Below are positions 31,820 through 39,242 of a stretch of 39,242 bases of DNA, in pieces. How positions within the stretch are numbered: the stretch's first letter is position 1; every line of letters begins with the position of its first letter. Origin of the DNA: Halobacteriales archaeon QS_4_70_19. Its GTDB lineage: Archaea > Halobacteriota > Halobacteria > Halobacteriales > Haloarculaceae. Location: positions 1 through 39,242 of the forward strand of contig PXRM01000016.1 in NCBI GenBank assembly GCA_003020985.1, given 5' to 3'. A program made the position numbers and the translations under genes. The notes under the pieces were generated by a model, which was not told the DNA's origin, did not search any database, and worked only from the letters and a program-made list of their open reading frames with translations.

Positions 31820-32501
31820 CGAGCACGCCGCACGGTTCGACGAGGCCGCCGACTCGTACGACGCGGACAAGTCGGCCGAGTACGAGGCCTGTGCGGGGCT
31901 CGTCATCGAGCACGCCCGTGGGAACGCCGACAGCGCTCGGGGCCGGGACCAGCCCCTCCGCCCGGACGACGTGGTGCTGGACCTCGGGACCGGGACGGGC
32001 GCCATCGCGCTCGCACTCGCAGGGGACGCCGGCCGGGTCGTCGGCCGCGACATCAGCGACGGGATGCTGGAGCGGGCCCGCGAGAAGGCCACAGAGCAGG
32101 GCATCGACAACGTCGAGTTCGGCGACGGCACCTTCCGCGAGCCGAACTACGATGGCCCCGTCGACGTGGTCGTCTCGAACTTCGCCATGCACCACCTGTC
32201 GGACGCCGAGAAGCGCGAGGCCATCGACGTCATCGCCGGGCTGAGCCCCGGACGGATCGTCCTCGGCGACGTGATGTTCTTCGGCGAACCGGACCCGTCG
32301 GACCCGTTCTACAGCCCGGACGTCGACGACCCGGCCACGGTCGGCGTGCTGGTCGACGCGTTCACCGACGCCGGGTACGCGGTGACGGCCGTCGAGCTGG
32401 TCCACGAGCAGGTCGGCGTCGTCGTCGCCGACCGGCTGGAGGCGGACGCCGGCGCCGACAAGGGCTTCGCGGACGAGCCGGTCGGGATGAACGAGGACTG
32501 A
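31803..32501 (+). CDS. Class I SAM-dependent methyltransferase
   Basis: A 232-residue protein. The N-terminus MKKSIDEHAARFDEAADSYD is typical of UbiE/small-molecule-like methyltransferases. Motif I is VLDLGTGTGAIALALAG (from about residue 57), the acidic residue after strand 2 is in GRDISDGML, and VVVSNFAMHHLSD is the post-motif region. The substrate is unknown. It is embedded between the RNase P genes rnp3 and rnp2 with a 17-nt overlap upstream and 4 nt downstream. That suggests an RNA or tRNA-linked role, but the methyltransferase type alone does not show it. Confidence 0.85.
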   Translation: MKKSIDEHAARFDEAADSYDADKSAEYEACAGLVIEHARGNADSARGRDQPLRPDDVVLDLGTGTGAIALALAGDAGRVVGRDISDGMLERAREKATEQGIDNVEFGDGTFREPNYDGPVDVVVSNFAMHHLSDAEKREAIDVIAGLSPGRIVLGDVMFFGEPDPSDPFYSPDVDDPATVGVLVDAFTDAGYAVTAVELVHEQVGVVVADRLEADAGADKGFADEPVGMNED

Positions 32502-32505
32502 ACCG

Positions 32506-33078
32506 GTGAAGCACCTCCCGAAGCATCTCCGGCCCCGCTGGCGCTACCTCGCCGTGGAGCTGGAGTCGACGCCGGCCGCCGCGTTCGACCGCGAGGCGCT
32601 CCAGGGGGCCGTCTGGTACGCCGCGGCCAGTCTGCTGGGCGACTCCGCCAGCGCCGACGCCGACCTCTCCGTGGTCCGGTTCCGGCGCGCCGACGGGGAC
32701 GATATCGAGGGGAACGACCGCGACGAGGGCGAGACGGGCGAAACGGCCGACTACCACGCCAGCACTGCCGGCGGCGCGGAGGCGACGGCCGTCGTCCGGG
32801 TCCGGCGGAGCGAGGTCGAGCGGGCACGGGCGGTACTGGCCTGCGTCGACGCGGTGGAGGGGGTCCCCGTCCGCACCCGCGTCCGTGGCGTCAGCGGAAC
32901 CGTCCGAGCCTGTGAAGAAAAGTATTTGAAGCGTCCGCGAGCAGGTTCACGGGACCGAACGGTCGCGTTCGCAGGGGCCGAGCGCCGGGCGTCGACCCGT
33001 GGTCGGCGCGTCGACGTCGAGCTGGCCGACGGCCTCGTGGGCGCGACGGAACTCGACTACCGGGACACCGATCACTGA
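32506..33078 (+). CDS. rnp2: Ribonuclease P protein component 2 (Pop5)
   Basis: A 190-residue subunit of archaeal RNase P that pairs with Rpp30. The start KHLPKHLRPRWRYLAVELE, the core ALQGAVWYAAASLLGDSASADADLSVVRF and the end VRVRGVSGTVRACEEKYL are typical. An acidic insert (about residues 62-82) and a ~50-residue C-terminal extension are haloarchaeal features. Translation starts at a GTG 4 nt after the methyltransferase stop. Confidence 0.9.
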   Translation: MKHLPKHLRPRWRYLAVELESTPAAAFDREALQGAVWYAAASLLGDSASADADLSVVRFRRADGDDIEGNDRDEGETGETADYHASTAGGAEATAVVRVRRSEVERARAVLACVDAVEGVPVRTRVRGVSGTVRACEEKYLKRPRAGSRDRTVAFAGAERRASTRGRRVDVELADGLVGATELDYRDTDH

Positions 33079-33133
33079 CTCTCCGGGCACGGCTCCCGGA
33101 CCGAGCCACCACACGCATACGACACACCACACC

Positions 33134-33892
33134 ATGCAGGGACAATCTCAACAGCAGGCGTACGACCGCGGCATCACCATCTTCTCACCCGACGGCCGAC
33201 TCTACCAGGTGGAGTACGCGCGCGAGGCCGTCAAGCGCGGCACGGCCAGCATCGGCGTCCGGACCGACGGCGGCGTCGTCCTCGCCGTCGACAAGCGCAT
33301 CCGCTCGCCACTGATGGAGCGTGACTCCGTCGAGAAGCTCCACAAGGCCGACGACCACGTCGGCATCGCCTCCGCCGGGCACGTGGCCGACGCGCGCCAG
33401 CTCATCGACATGGCGCGGCGCCAGGCCCAGGTCAACCAGCTCCGCTACGGCGAGCCCATCGGCGTCGAGACGCTGACGAAGGAGGTCACGGACTTCATCC
33501 AGCAGTACACCCAGGTCGGCGGTGCGCGCCCCTTCGGCGTCGCGCTCATCATCGGCGGCGTCGAGGACGGCGAACCCCGCCTGTTCGAGACGGACCCCTC
33601 CGGGACCCCCTACGAGTGGCAGGCGCTCGCCATCGGCGCCGACCGCGGGGAGATCGAGGACCACCTCGAGGAGCACTACGACGAGTCCGCCGACCTCGAC
33701 ACGGGCATCGGCATCGCGCTGGGCGCGCTCGCGTCCGTGAACGACGGCTCGCTCGCGCCCGAGGGGATCGGTGTCGCCGTCGTCCCCTCGGACACGGCCC
33801 AGTACGAGGACCTCGACGACGCACAGGTCGAGTCCCACCTCGACGAGCACGGCCTGCTCGACACCGGCGAGGACGAGGAGAACGAGGAGTAA
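33134..33892 (+). CDS. psmA: Proteasome alpha subunit
   Basis: A 252-residue alpha subunit that forms the outer rings and gate of the 20S proteasome. The N-terminal YDRGITIFSPDGRLYQVEYAREAVKRGT is the alpha signature, with the gate tyrosine-Asp-Arg motif; HVGIASAGHVADARQLIDMAR and GGARPFGVALIIGG follow. An acidic tail ends the protein. It follows rnp2 after 55 nt with only a weak TATA-like CATACGAC between, so it may be read through from the rnp operon. An AT-rich AGTATTTGAAG at 32921 inside rnp2 is another possible promoter. Confidence 0.96.
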   Translation: MQGQSQQQAYDRGITIFSPDGRLYQVEYAREAVKRGTASIGVRTDGGVVLAVDKRIRSPLMERDSVEKLHKADDHVGIASAGHVADARQLIDMARRQAQVNQLRYGEPIGVETLTKEVTDFIQQYTQVGGARPFGVALIIGGVEDGEPRLFETDPSGTPYEWQALAIGADRGEIEDHLEEHYDESADLDTGIGIALGALASVNDGSLAPEGIGVAVVPSDTAQYEDLDDAQVESHLDEHGLLDTGEDEENEE

Positions 33893-33920
33893 CCCGACCG
33901 CTCCGTTCTCTCGGGTCGGG
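33893..33920 (+). terminator. Stem-loop after psmA
   Basis: CCCGACC (33893-33899) pairs perfectly with GGTCGGG (33914-33920), starting directly after the psmA stop. AT-rich DNA with a second small hairpin (CGGTA-TTTC-TACCG, 33988-34001) fills the rest of the convergent spacer to 34066. Confidence 0.45.
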
Positions 33921-34066
33921 CCCAGTGATCGGTTCTCGAGTAATCTCCGATTCATCAGCTCAATCTACAGAACACTGAGAATTCACTCGGTATTTCTACC
34001 GTATCTCGATATTTGATGTTATATCCGGATCGTTCCGAGAACATCTGCCTGACTGGACTCCCGGCC

Positions 34067-35287
34067 TCAGGCGTCTCGCGACCGGTCCCGGTCGCCCTCG
34101 CGGCGGAGCGACGGCGCGGCGGACTCGGACCCGGAGGACTGGATGATGTCCAGCGCCGTCATCAGGTCCGTGCGGGAGAGGAGGCCGACGAACGATCCCT
34201 CCTCGTCCCCGCCCCGGGTGACGATGAGCCGGCCGACGCCGTGCTCCTGCATCGTCGAGAACGCGTCCATCGCGTCCGCGTCCACGTCGATGGTGTACAG
34301 GTCCGTCGACATGATCTCCTCGACGCGGTAGGCGTCGCGCTCGACCTCGTCGACCGAGCGCGCGTCCTCGAGGGTGACCATCCCGACGAGGCGGCCGTCG
34401 CGGGTGACGGGGAAGCCGGCGTGACGGGTCCGGAACATCCGGTCGACGAGTTCGGCGACGGAGGTCCGGGCGTCGACGGTCTCGACCTCCTCGGCGGGGG
34501 TCATCACGTCGGCGACGGCGACGCCCTCGAACGCCGCGCGCAGCATCGTCTGCTGGGCCTCCGAGGAGGCCCCCATGTAGATGAAGAAGGCGATGGCGAC
34601 GAGGTAGAGGTTGATGCCGCTCCCGCCGAACAGCGCCAAAAAGCCCAGCAGGAAGGCGAAGCCCTTGCCGACCGCCGCGGCCCGGCGGGTGGCGACGGCG
34701 TAGGGCTGGTTGCGCGCCCACAGCGCGCGCAGGACGCGGCCGCCGTCCATCGGGAACCCGGGGAGCATGTTGAACACCGCGAGCGCGAGGTTGGTGACGG
34801 CGAGATAGCCCAGCACGAACAGGAGCGCGGCACCGACCAGCCCGCCACCGATGGGGAGGAACCGGAACGCGACGAAGCAGAGCACCCCGAGCAGCACGCT
34901 GACGACGGGCCCGGCGACGGCGATGTACAGCTCCTGGCGCCAGTCCTCGGGGAACCGCGACAGCTGGGCGACGCCGCCGAACAGCCAGAGCTTGATGCTG
35001 GAGATCTCCACGTCGTAGCGCATCGCCACCAGGCTGTGACCGAGTTCGTGCAGCAGCACGCCGACGAACAGCCCGACGGCGGCGATGGTCCCGAGCCCGA
35101 AGGCGACGACCGGGTCGCCCGTCAGCGGTGCGAGGTCGATACCTGCCGCGAGCGTGTCGTTCAGGATGCCGACCCACTCCCCCAGCTGCGACCCGATGAC
35201 GTAGGCGAACACCGGGAGGACGAGCAGGAAGGTCAGGTCCAGCTCGATCGGGATGCCGAAGAGGCGCCCGATCCGGTAACTTGGCAT
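34067..35287 (-). CDS. Site-2 protease family metalloprotease (M50) with two CBS domains
   Basis: A 406-residue intramembrane zinc protease. Six hydrophobic segments contain the zinc motif HELGH (H80-H84) and the third ligand in NMLPGFPMDGG (D181). Two CBS domains follow (about 252-310, VADVMTP...; and 320-385, VEEIMSTDL...), which usually sense adenine nucleotides. Such proteases cleave membrane-bound regulators within the bilayer; the substrate is unknown. A short basic tail (SLRREGDRDRSRDA) ends the protein. It lies 79 nt downstream of the CinA-like gene. Confidence 0.93.
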   Translation of the reverse strand: MPSYRIGRLFGIPIELDLTFLLVLPVFAYVIGSQLGEWVGILNDTLAAGIDLAPLTGDPVVAFGLGTIAAVGLFVGVLLHELGHSLVAMRYDVEISSIKLWLFGGVAQLSRFPEDWRQELYIAVAGPVVSVLLGVLCFVAFRFLPIGGGLVGAALLFVLGYLAVTNLALAVFNMLPGFPMDGGRVLRALWARNQPYAVATRRAAAVGKGFAFLLGFLALFGGSGINLYLVAIAFFIYMGASSEAQQTMLRAAFEGVAVADVMTPAEEVETVDARTSVAELVDRMFRTRHAGFPVTRDGRLVGMVTLEDARSVDEVERDAYRVEEIMSTDLYTIDVDADAMDAFSTMQEHGVGRLIVTRGGDEEGSFVGLLSRTDLMTALDIIQSSGSESAAPSLRREGDRDRSRDA

Positions 35288-35366
35288 ACCCGGACTTGGC
35301 TATCGGGGGGCTTGAAGCCACGGCCATCGGGGTGTTCGAGCCGCCGCCCTCGCCGTACCGGGCCAG

Positions 35367-36164
35367 TCAGCGACCGTCGGGGGCGTCCTCGGCGTCGGCG
35401 GACCCGCGCTCGTCGGTGCCCGTCCGCTCGCCGACGCGGGTGTCCGCATCGGGGTCGACGAGGGTGGCCTCCTCGCGGAGCCAGTCGGCGGCCGCCTCGA
35501 GGGCCCCGGAATCGTCGCTACGGAGCTTGAGTCGGTTGTGGCCGGCCTCGCGGTCCGGGTAGCAGCCGACCTGCACGCCGAACCGGTTGCGGACGGCGTC
35601 GAGCCGCTCGATGAGGTTCGCCTCCGGCTCGGTCGTGTAGAGGGTCCGGGACTCGACATCGCCGGCGAACTCGTCGGCGACGCCCTCGAACATGCGCTGC
35701 ATCTCCCCCGGGATGCCCGGGAGGACGTAGACGTTCTCGACGACGGCACCCGGCGAGAGGCCCGCGTCGTTGATGAGCGGTCGGGCGCCGGCCGGAATCG
35801 AGGCCTCGGCCTCGACGTCGACCTCGAGGTCCGGGTAGGTCTCCGCGACGGCCGCCAGCGTCCGTTCGAGGTCGGCCCGCGCGAGGTCGTTCGCCTCCGA
35901 GGACCGGTCGAACGCCGCGGCGACGGCGTCCATTGTCAGGTCGTCGGGCGTCCCGCCGAGCCCGCCCGTCACGATGACGGCGTCGTAGCGGTCGGCGTAC
36001 TCCCGGACGGCGTCGGCGATGGCCGACTCGACGTCGGGCACCGTGAGGACCCGGCGGACGTCAACCCCGCGCTCGCTCAGCTCGCGGGCCAGCCACGTCG
36101 CGTTCGTGTTCTCCGTGTCGCCGGCCAGGAGCTCGTCCCCGACCGTGACCAGCGCTGCGTCCAT
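35367..36164 (-). CDS. CinA/MoCF-domain protein (competence/damage-inducible protein A family)
   Basis: A 265-residue protein with a MoCF-binding fold. MDAALVTVGDELLAGDTENTNATWLARELSERGVDVRRVLTV-type N-terminus, DAVIVTGGLGGTPDDLTMDAVA and VYVLPGIPGEMQRMFEG are the family motifs. Members act as nucleotide or molybdopterin-related phosphatases; the archaeal role is not settled. The nicotinamide deamidase domain of bacterial CinA is absent. The C-terminal ~25 residues are disordered. Minus-strand CTTATGC at 36188-36194 places transcription start next to the ATG at 36164. Confidence 0.88.
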   Translation of the reverse strand: MDAALVTVGDELLAGDTENTNATWLARELSERGVDVRRVLTVPDVESAIADAVREYADRYDAVIVTGGLGGTPDDLTMDAVAAAFDRSSEANDLARADLERTLAAVAETYPDLEVDVEAEASIPAGARPLINDAGLSPGAVVENVYVLPGIPGEMQRMFEGVADEFAGDVESRTLYTTEPEANLIERLDAVRNRFGVQVGCYPDREAGHNRLKLRSDDSGALEAAADWLREEATLVDPDADTRVGERTGTDERGSADAEDAPDGR

Positions 36165-36187
36165 ACTGTCCGGGAGGGAGGGCGACC

Positions 36188-36231
36188 GCATAAGTCGGCC
36201 GGGACGCTCCCGCGTCGGACCGTGCTTACTT
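36188..36231. promoter_or_regulatory. Divergent promoters of the CinA-like and carotenoid oxygenase genes
   Basis: On the minus strand CTTATGC (36188-36194) is about 27 nt from the ATG at 36164. On the plus strand GCTTACTT (36224-36231) is about 28 nt from the GTG at 36256. The two boxes lie about 36 bp apart. Confidence 0.5.
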
Positions 36232-36255
36232 GTTCGGACCGCCCGTTCCTCCCCC

Positions 36256-37887
36256 GTGTCCGACAGTGCGAGCCCCGGGTTCGAGAGCCAGCACGAGGAG
36301 ACGACCGCCGACCTCCCCGTCACGGGGACGCTCCCCGGGTGGCTCGAGGGGACCCTCCTCGTCAACGGCCCCGGCGTGTTCGAGGCCGGCGACACCGACC
36401 TCCGCCACTGGTTCGACCCCTTCGGCATGCTCCGGCGGCTCCACATCGCCGACGGGACCGTCCGCTACCGCAACCGCCACGTCGACAGCCGCGACCGGCG
36501 CTACGCCGACGCCGGCAAGGGGGTCCGCACGCCCTTCCCCGGGACGCCGGCCGACCGCTCGCTCCCCACGCGGCTCTACCAGACGTTCGCCGGGGTCTTC
36601 CCCGACAACGCGGTCATCGGCGTCGCACGCGTGGCCGGGACCGACCTCGCCGTCACGGAGTCGCGCTGGGCACAGGCCGTGGACGACGACCTCCGGCCGC
36701 TCGGCCGCGTCGACGGAACCGCCGGCCTCGACTGCGACCTCACGCTCGGCCACCGCCACCACGTCCCCGCGGCCCGCGACGGTGGCCCCTCGTTCCTCGA
36801 ACTCGGCGTCTCGTACGGCCGGCAGATCGAGTACACGCTGTTCCGCAGGCCGGACGACCCGGACGCGCCGACGGTGACCGGCGACGGCGACGTGGCCGTC
36901 CCGGCGCCGGAACCGCTCGCCACGCTCGCGTTCGAGGACTTCCCGTACCTCCACGCGTTCGCGCTCACCGAGACCCACGTCGTCGTGCCGGAGCTCCCGT
37001 TCGGACTCGACGGGTCGGTCCTCCTCCGGAGCCCCGTCACCCGGGAGACGTTCCTCGACTCGTTCACCGGCTACGGCCGCGACGCTCGGTTCCACGTCCT
37101 CACGCGCGAGGGCGAGCGCGTCGCGACGGTCCCGGCGGCCCCGTTCTTCGTCTACCACGTCGCCAACGCCTTCGAGGTCGGCGGCCCGACAGCACCGGCG
37201 GAACTCGTCGTCGACCTCGTGGCCTTCGCAGACGAGCGGGCCGTGACCGGCCTCACCCTCGACAACCTCCGGAGCGACGACCTGAACCTGCCCGCGGGCG
37301 ACCTGGTCCGCTATCGACTACCACTCGGTGACGACGGAACGGGCGACGTATTGCCGGACAGCCGGCCCGACGGCCCGCGCGCGACCCGCGAACTGCTCCT
37401 CGAAGGGCCGGTCGAGTTCCCGACCGTCCACTACCGCCGGTACAACGGTCGCGAGCACCGCTACGTCTACTGCGTGGAGACCCGTGGCGGCAGTGCCCTG
37501 CCGACGCACCTCGCGAAGGTCGACACGGCACGCGCGCCGGGCTACGCGGACCGCTGGACCGAGCCGGGCTGTCACCCCGGCGAACCGGTGTTCGTCCCCG
37601 CGCCATCCCTCGGCCGCGAGGACGGCACCGCAGCGGGTCACGCCCGCGAGGACGGCACCGCAGCGGGTCACGCCCGCGAGGACGGCACCGCAGCGGGCCA
37701 TGCCCGCGAGGATGACGGCGTCGTCCTGTCGCTGGTGCTCGACACCGACGCGGACCGCACGTTCCTCCTCGTGCTGGATGCCGGCTCGTTCCGCGAACTG
37801 GCCCGGGCGCGGCTCCCCCACCGGCTCCCCTTCGCGTTCCACGGGGAGTTCTACGGGCCGACGAGTCCGGGGCGGAGCGTGCAGTGA
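36256..37887 (+). CDS. Carotenoid oxygenase family protein (carotenoid cleavage dioxygenase)
   Basis: A 543-residue seven-bladed propeller enzyme that splits carotenoid double bonds using non-haem iron. Four histidines in family contexts should hold the iron: H168 or H169 (LGHRHHVP), H233 (FPYLHAFAL), H301 (FVYHVANAF) and H529 (FHGEFYGP). The N-terminal LPVTGTLPGWLEGTLLVNGPGVFE is typical. It may make retinal for rhodopsins or other apocarotenoids; the cleavage site cannot be told. A surface loop near residues 456-485 carries three tandem REDGTAAGHA units. The GTG start at 36256 fits the TATA box at 36224. Confidence 0.87.
   Translation: MSDSASPGFESQHEETTADLPVTGTLPGWLEGTLLVNGPGVFEAGDTDLRHWFDPFGMLRRLHIADGTVRYRNRHVDSRDRRYADAGKGVRTPFPGTPADRSLPTRLYQTFAGVFPDNAVIGVARVAGTDLAVTESRWAQAVDDDLRPLGRVDGTAGLDCDLTLGHRHHVPAARDGGPSFLELGVSYGRQIEYTLFRRPDDPDAPTVTGDGDVAVPAPEPLATLAFEDFPYLHAFALTETHVVVPELPFGLDGSVLLRSPVTRETFLDSFTGYGRDARFHVLTREGERVATVPAAPFFVYHVANAFEVGGPTAPAELVVDLVAFADERAVTGLTLDNLRSDDLNLPAGDLVRYRLPLGDDGTGDVLPDSRPDGPRATRELLLEGPVEFPTVHYRRYNGREHRYVYCVETRGGSALPTHLAKVDTARAPGYADRWTEPGCHPGEPVFVPAPSLGREDGTAAGHAREDGTAAGHAREDGTAAGHAREDDGVVLSLVLDTDADRTFLLVLDAGSFRELARARLPHRLPFAFHGEFYGPTSPGRSVQ
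37621..37710 (+). repeat. Three 30-bp tandem repeats inside the carotenoid oxygenase gene
   Basis: Units at 37621-37650 and 37651-37680 are identical; the third (37681-37710) differs at two silent positions. Each encodes ten residues (DGTAAGHARE frame). The identity indicates recent expansion by slippage or unequal exchange, with the reading frame kept. Confidence 0.9.
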
Positions 37888-37955
37888 CCTGGGGGAGAAG
37901 GAGATGCAGAGTTCGGGCCGGAGAGACGCCATCTGACCCCATCTGTCGAAAGCCG

Positions 37956-38774
37956 TCATTCCCCTTCGGCTGTCCCGGCCAACTCGCGGAGCCGGTCCCG
38001 GGGAATCTTCCCGAACTCGGTCCGGCGATGACACGAGGGACAGAGATAGACGACGTTGCCGAGTACGTGCGCGTCCTCGCGGCCGTGCTCCGGCGCCTCC
38101 GCATACGCCCGCACGGGGACGATGTGGTGGACATCCGGGTTCCGGCCGAGTTCCCCGGCATCCGCCCCACAGACCACGCACGTCCGGTCGTCACGCTCCA
38201 GTGCTTCCCGCCGGACCGCCCGCCAGTCACCCCGGTAGTTCGGCATCCCGCCGCCGAGCCAGTTCGGGTGACCGTCACCGGTGAACGCCTCGGAGAGCCA
38301 GTCGTACTGACAGTCGCGGGAGCAGAACGCTCCCTCCCCCTCGATGTTGCCGCGATATCTGTCGAACGTGTCCCCACAGTTGTCACAATCGAGCTCGACC
38401 GGCCCACCGTTCCACCGCGGGTTGTTCCGACCGGAGATGTCCCTGTCGTGGCGCCACTGCTCGTTCTCGACACACTCGGCACAGTAGAGACCCGGCTTCT
38501 CGGACGGATAGTACCGGAACGAGGCTCCACAGCGTTCACACTCCGTGGCCGTCCTGCCCCCGTCCCAGTTGGGGTTGTGCTCCCCCGCGAACGAGACGGC
38601 CTCGTCCCTGCAGTCGTCCGAGCAGTACTTCCGCTCGTGTCCGCTGTGGAACGCTGCACCACAGGCCGCACACTCCCGGTTCGGGAGCAGTCTATCGTGT
38701 ACAGCGCTGTGGTGGACCCCGAGCCCCCGCCTCGAATCGAACGTCTCGCCGCACGTCGGACACCGCTCCGTCAT
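37956..38774 (-). CDS. HNH endonuclease with multiple zinc modules
   Basis: A 272-residue protein. It begins with a C2H2 finger (C5, C8, H21 or H22, H26), followed by three four-cysteine modules (about 35-55, 79-101 and 130-155). Each is followed by a NUMOD-like spacer repeat: NPNWDGG, NPRWNGG, HPNWLGG. The C-terminal HNH nuclease has C199/C202, HHIVPVRAY (H216/H217), an Asn in HVLGNVVYLC and C245/C248/H249. The zinc modules probably bind DNA and the HNH domain cuts it. Such proteins resemble free-standing homing-type or defence nucleases; the target is unknown. It sits next to tRNA-His. Confidence 0.87.
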   Translation of the reverse strand: MTERCPTCGETFDSRRGLGVHHSAVHDRLLPNRECAACGAAFHSGHERKYCSDDCRDEAVSFAGEHNPNWDGGRTATECERCGASFRYYPSEKPGLYCAECVENEQWRHDRDISGRNNPRWNGGPVELDCDNCGDTFDRYRGNIEGEGAFCSRDCQYDWLSEAFTGDGHPNWLGGGMPNYRGDWRAVRREALERDDRTCVVCGADAGELGRNPDVHHIVPVRAYAEAPEHGREDAHVLGNVVYLCPSCHRRTEFGKIPRDRLRELAGTAEGE

Positions 38775-38842
38775 ACCGGAACTGTCCCGTCGTATCGGAA
38801 GAGGATATGCTTCCGGCGGGACTGGAGCGCAACCGAATTATG

Positions 38843-38857
38843 CTGGATTTAATCCAG
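38843..38857. other. 15-nt palindrome between tRNA-His and the HNH gene
   Basis: CTGGATTTAATCCAG is a perfect inverted repeat around one central T. It lies downstream of the minus-strand tRNA-His and about 70 nt upstream of the HNH start codon, so it could end the tRNA transcript or act as an operator. A TATA-like GCATATCC (minus strand, near 38806-38813) is the likelier HNH promoter. Confidence 0.4.
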
Positions 38858-38898
38858 ATGAAGCCGATTCTGTCCGATTATTTTCTGTATAAGTTATG

Positions 38899-38970
38899 GT
38901 CCGGGCGCGGAAATCGAATCCGCTTCCCGAGCACCACAAGCTCGGAGGATACCAATACCCCAGCCCGGAC
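38899..38970 (-). tRNA. tRNA-His (GUG anticodon)
   Basis: On the minus strand the acceptor TCCGGGC pairs with GCCCGGA. The anticodon arm is CGAGC-TTGTGGT-GCTCG with anticodon GTG, and the T-arm is GCGGA-TTCGATT-TCCGC. Position -1 is an encoded G opposite discriminator C73, the identity element of histidine tRNA. No intron is seen and CCA is not encoded. Confidence 0.93.
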
Positions 38971-39093
38971 ACGCACCCGTTGTTAGCCCACCGTCGGGAA
39001 TATACGTTTCGCCTTTCCCGTCCCGCGTCATACCACCGCACGCCGAGCGACACCACGGGCCTTTAGCCGCCACGGAGCCAACGGCGGACAAGC

Positions 39094-39242
39094 GTGGCCA
39101 TCACGGACAAGATTTACGTCAAGAACCACCGGCAGCTCGCCTCCCAGCTGGAGACGAGCTTCCCGAAGGGAGCGTTCTCCGGGGCGACGCTGGACATCCT
39201 GTTCACGGGTGAGGGACTGGCCAGCCTCGACGAGGCGACCCG
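39094..39242 (+). CDS. DUF5814-like protein, N-terminal part (cut by window edge)
   Basis: The first 49 residues (MAITDKIYVKNHRQLASQL, then a segment with FPKGAFSGATLDILFTGEGLASLDEAT) of a gene that continues beyond the window. This start matches my recollection of a haloarchaeal DUF5814 protein, which in longer forms accompanies a DEAD/DEAH-type helicase; no helicase motif is inside the window. The GTG start lies about 30 nt after the TATA-like CTTTAGC at 39061. Confidence 0.65.
   Translation, partial: MAITDKIYVKNHRQLASQLETSFPKGAFSGATLDILFTGEGLASLDEAT

Noticed and set aside
37621..37710. CRISPR-like array
   Set aside because: The units are contiguous, have no spacers and keep the reading frame of the carotenoid oxygenase, so this is a coding tandem repeat.

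Overview
The window is chromosomal DNA of a halophilic archaeon (class Halobacteria). The evidence is the very high G+C content with strong third-position GC bias, the highly acidic proteins, and TATA-like boxes centred about 27 nt upstream of many start codons with little or no leader. Gene content agrees: archaeal TFB, proteasome alpha subunit, the RNase P proteins Rpp30 and Pop5, archaeal RNase HI, tRNA-His with an encoded G-1, and many families restricted to haloarchaea. The species cannot be named from the sequence. About 45 protein genes (one cut by the right edge) and two tRNA genes are supported. I see no transposase, integrase or CRISPR array.

Layout. 1-584 is a non-coding, hairpin-rich stretch. 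620-2027 holds a DUF5802-like protein and a Vms1-like release factor homologue. 2104-4298 is a two-gene operon matching the DgcN-DgcA D-glutamate pathway. A small membrane protein lies between two repeat-containing spacers (4299-5068). 5069-8594 is the complete quinolinate/NAD operon nadA-nadB-nadC on the minus strand, followed by an amidohydrolase, an isoaspartyl peptidase/asparaginase and TFB, also minus. From 12728 rightwards come rnhA with its operon partner, inorganic pyrophosphatase, an alkaline-phosphatase superfamily enzyme, and a compact four-gene type II/IV secretion-like cassette (16771-21183: coiled-coil protein, pilin-shaped protein, ATPase, TadC/GspF-like membrane protein). Next are a flavin amine-oxidase-like enzyme, a glutamate-cysteine ligase-like enzyme, a winged-helix regulator and CoaD. 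An 82-bp MITE-like palindrome starts at the regulator's stop codon. Around 26658-26862 a tRNA-Leu(UAG) is followed by a 29-bp duplicate of its 3' end, the signature of a decayed integration site.

The right part carries a rubredoxin-like protein, a GNAT enzyme with a zinc-ribbon tail, a UbiA prenyltransferase fused to a lycopene-cyclase-type domain, a PsiE-like membrane protein, the operon rnp3 - SAM methyltransferase - rnp2 with psmA directly downstream, an M50 site-2 protease with CBS domains, a CinA/MoCF protein, a carotenoid cleavage oxygenase with a fresh 30-bp tandem repeat, a multi-zinc HNH nuclease, tRNA-His and the start of a DUF5814-like gene. Points most worth a second look are the secretion-like cassette with its duplicated promoter-leader module, the UbiA/cyclase fusion, the MITE-like element and the tRNA-Leu scar. 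Functional names rest on motifs read by eye, not on database searches.
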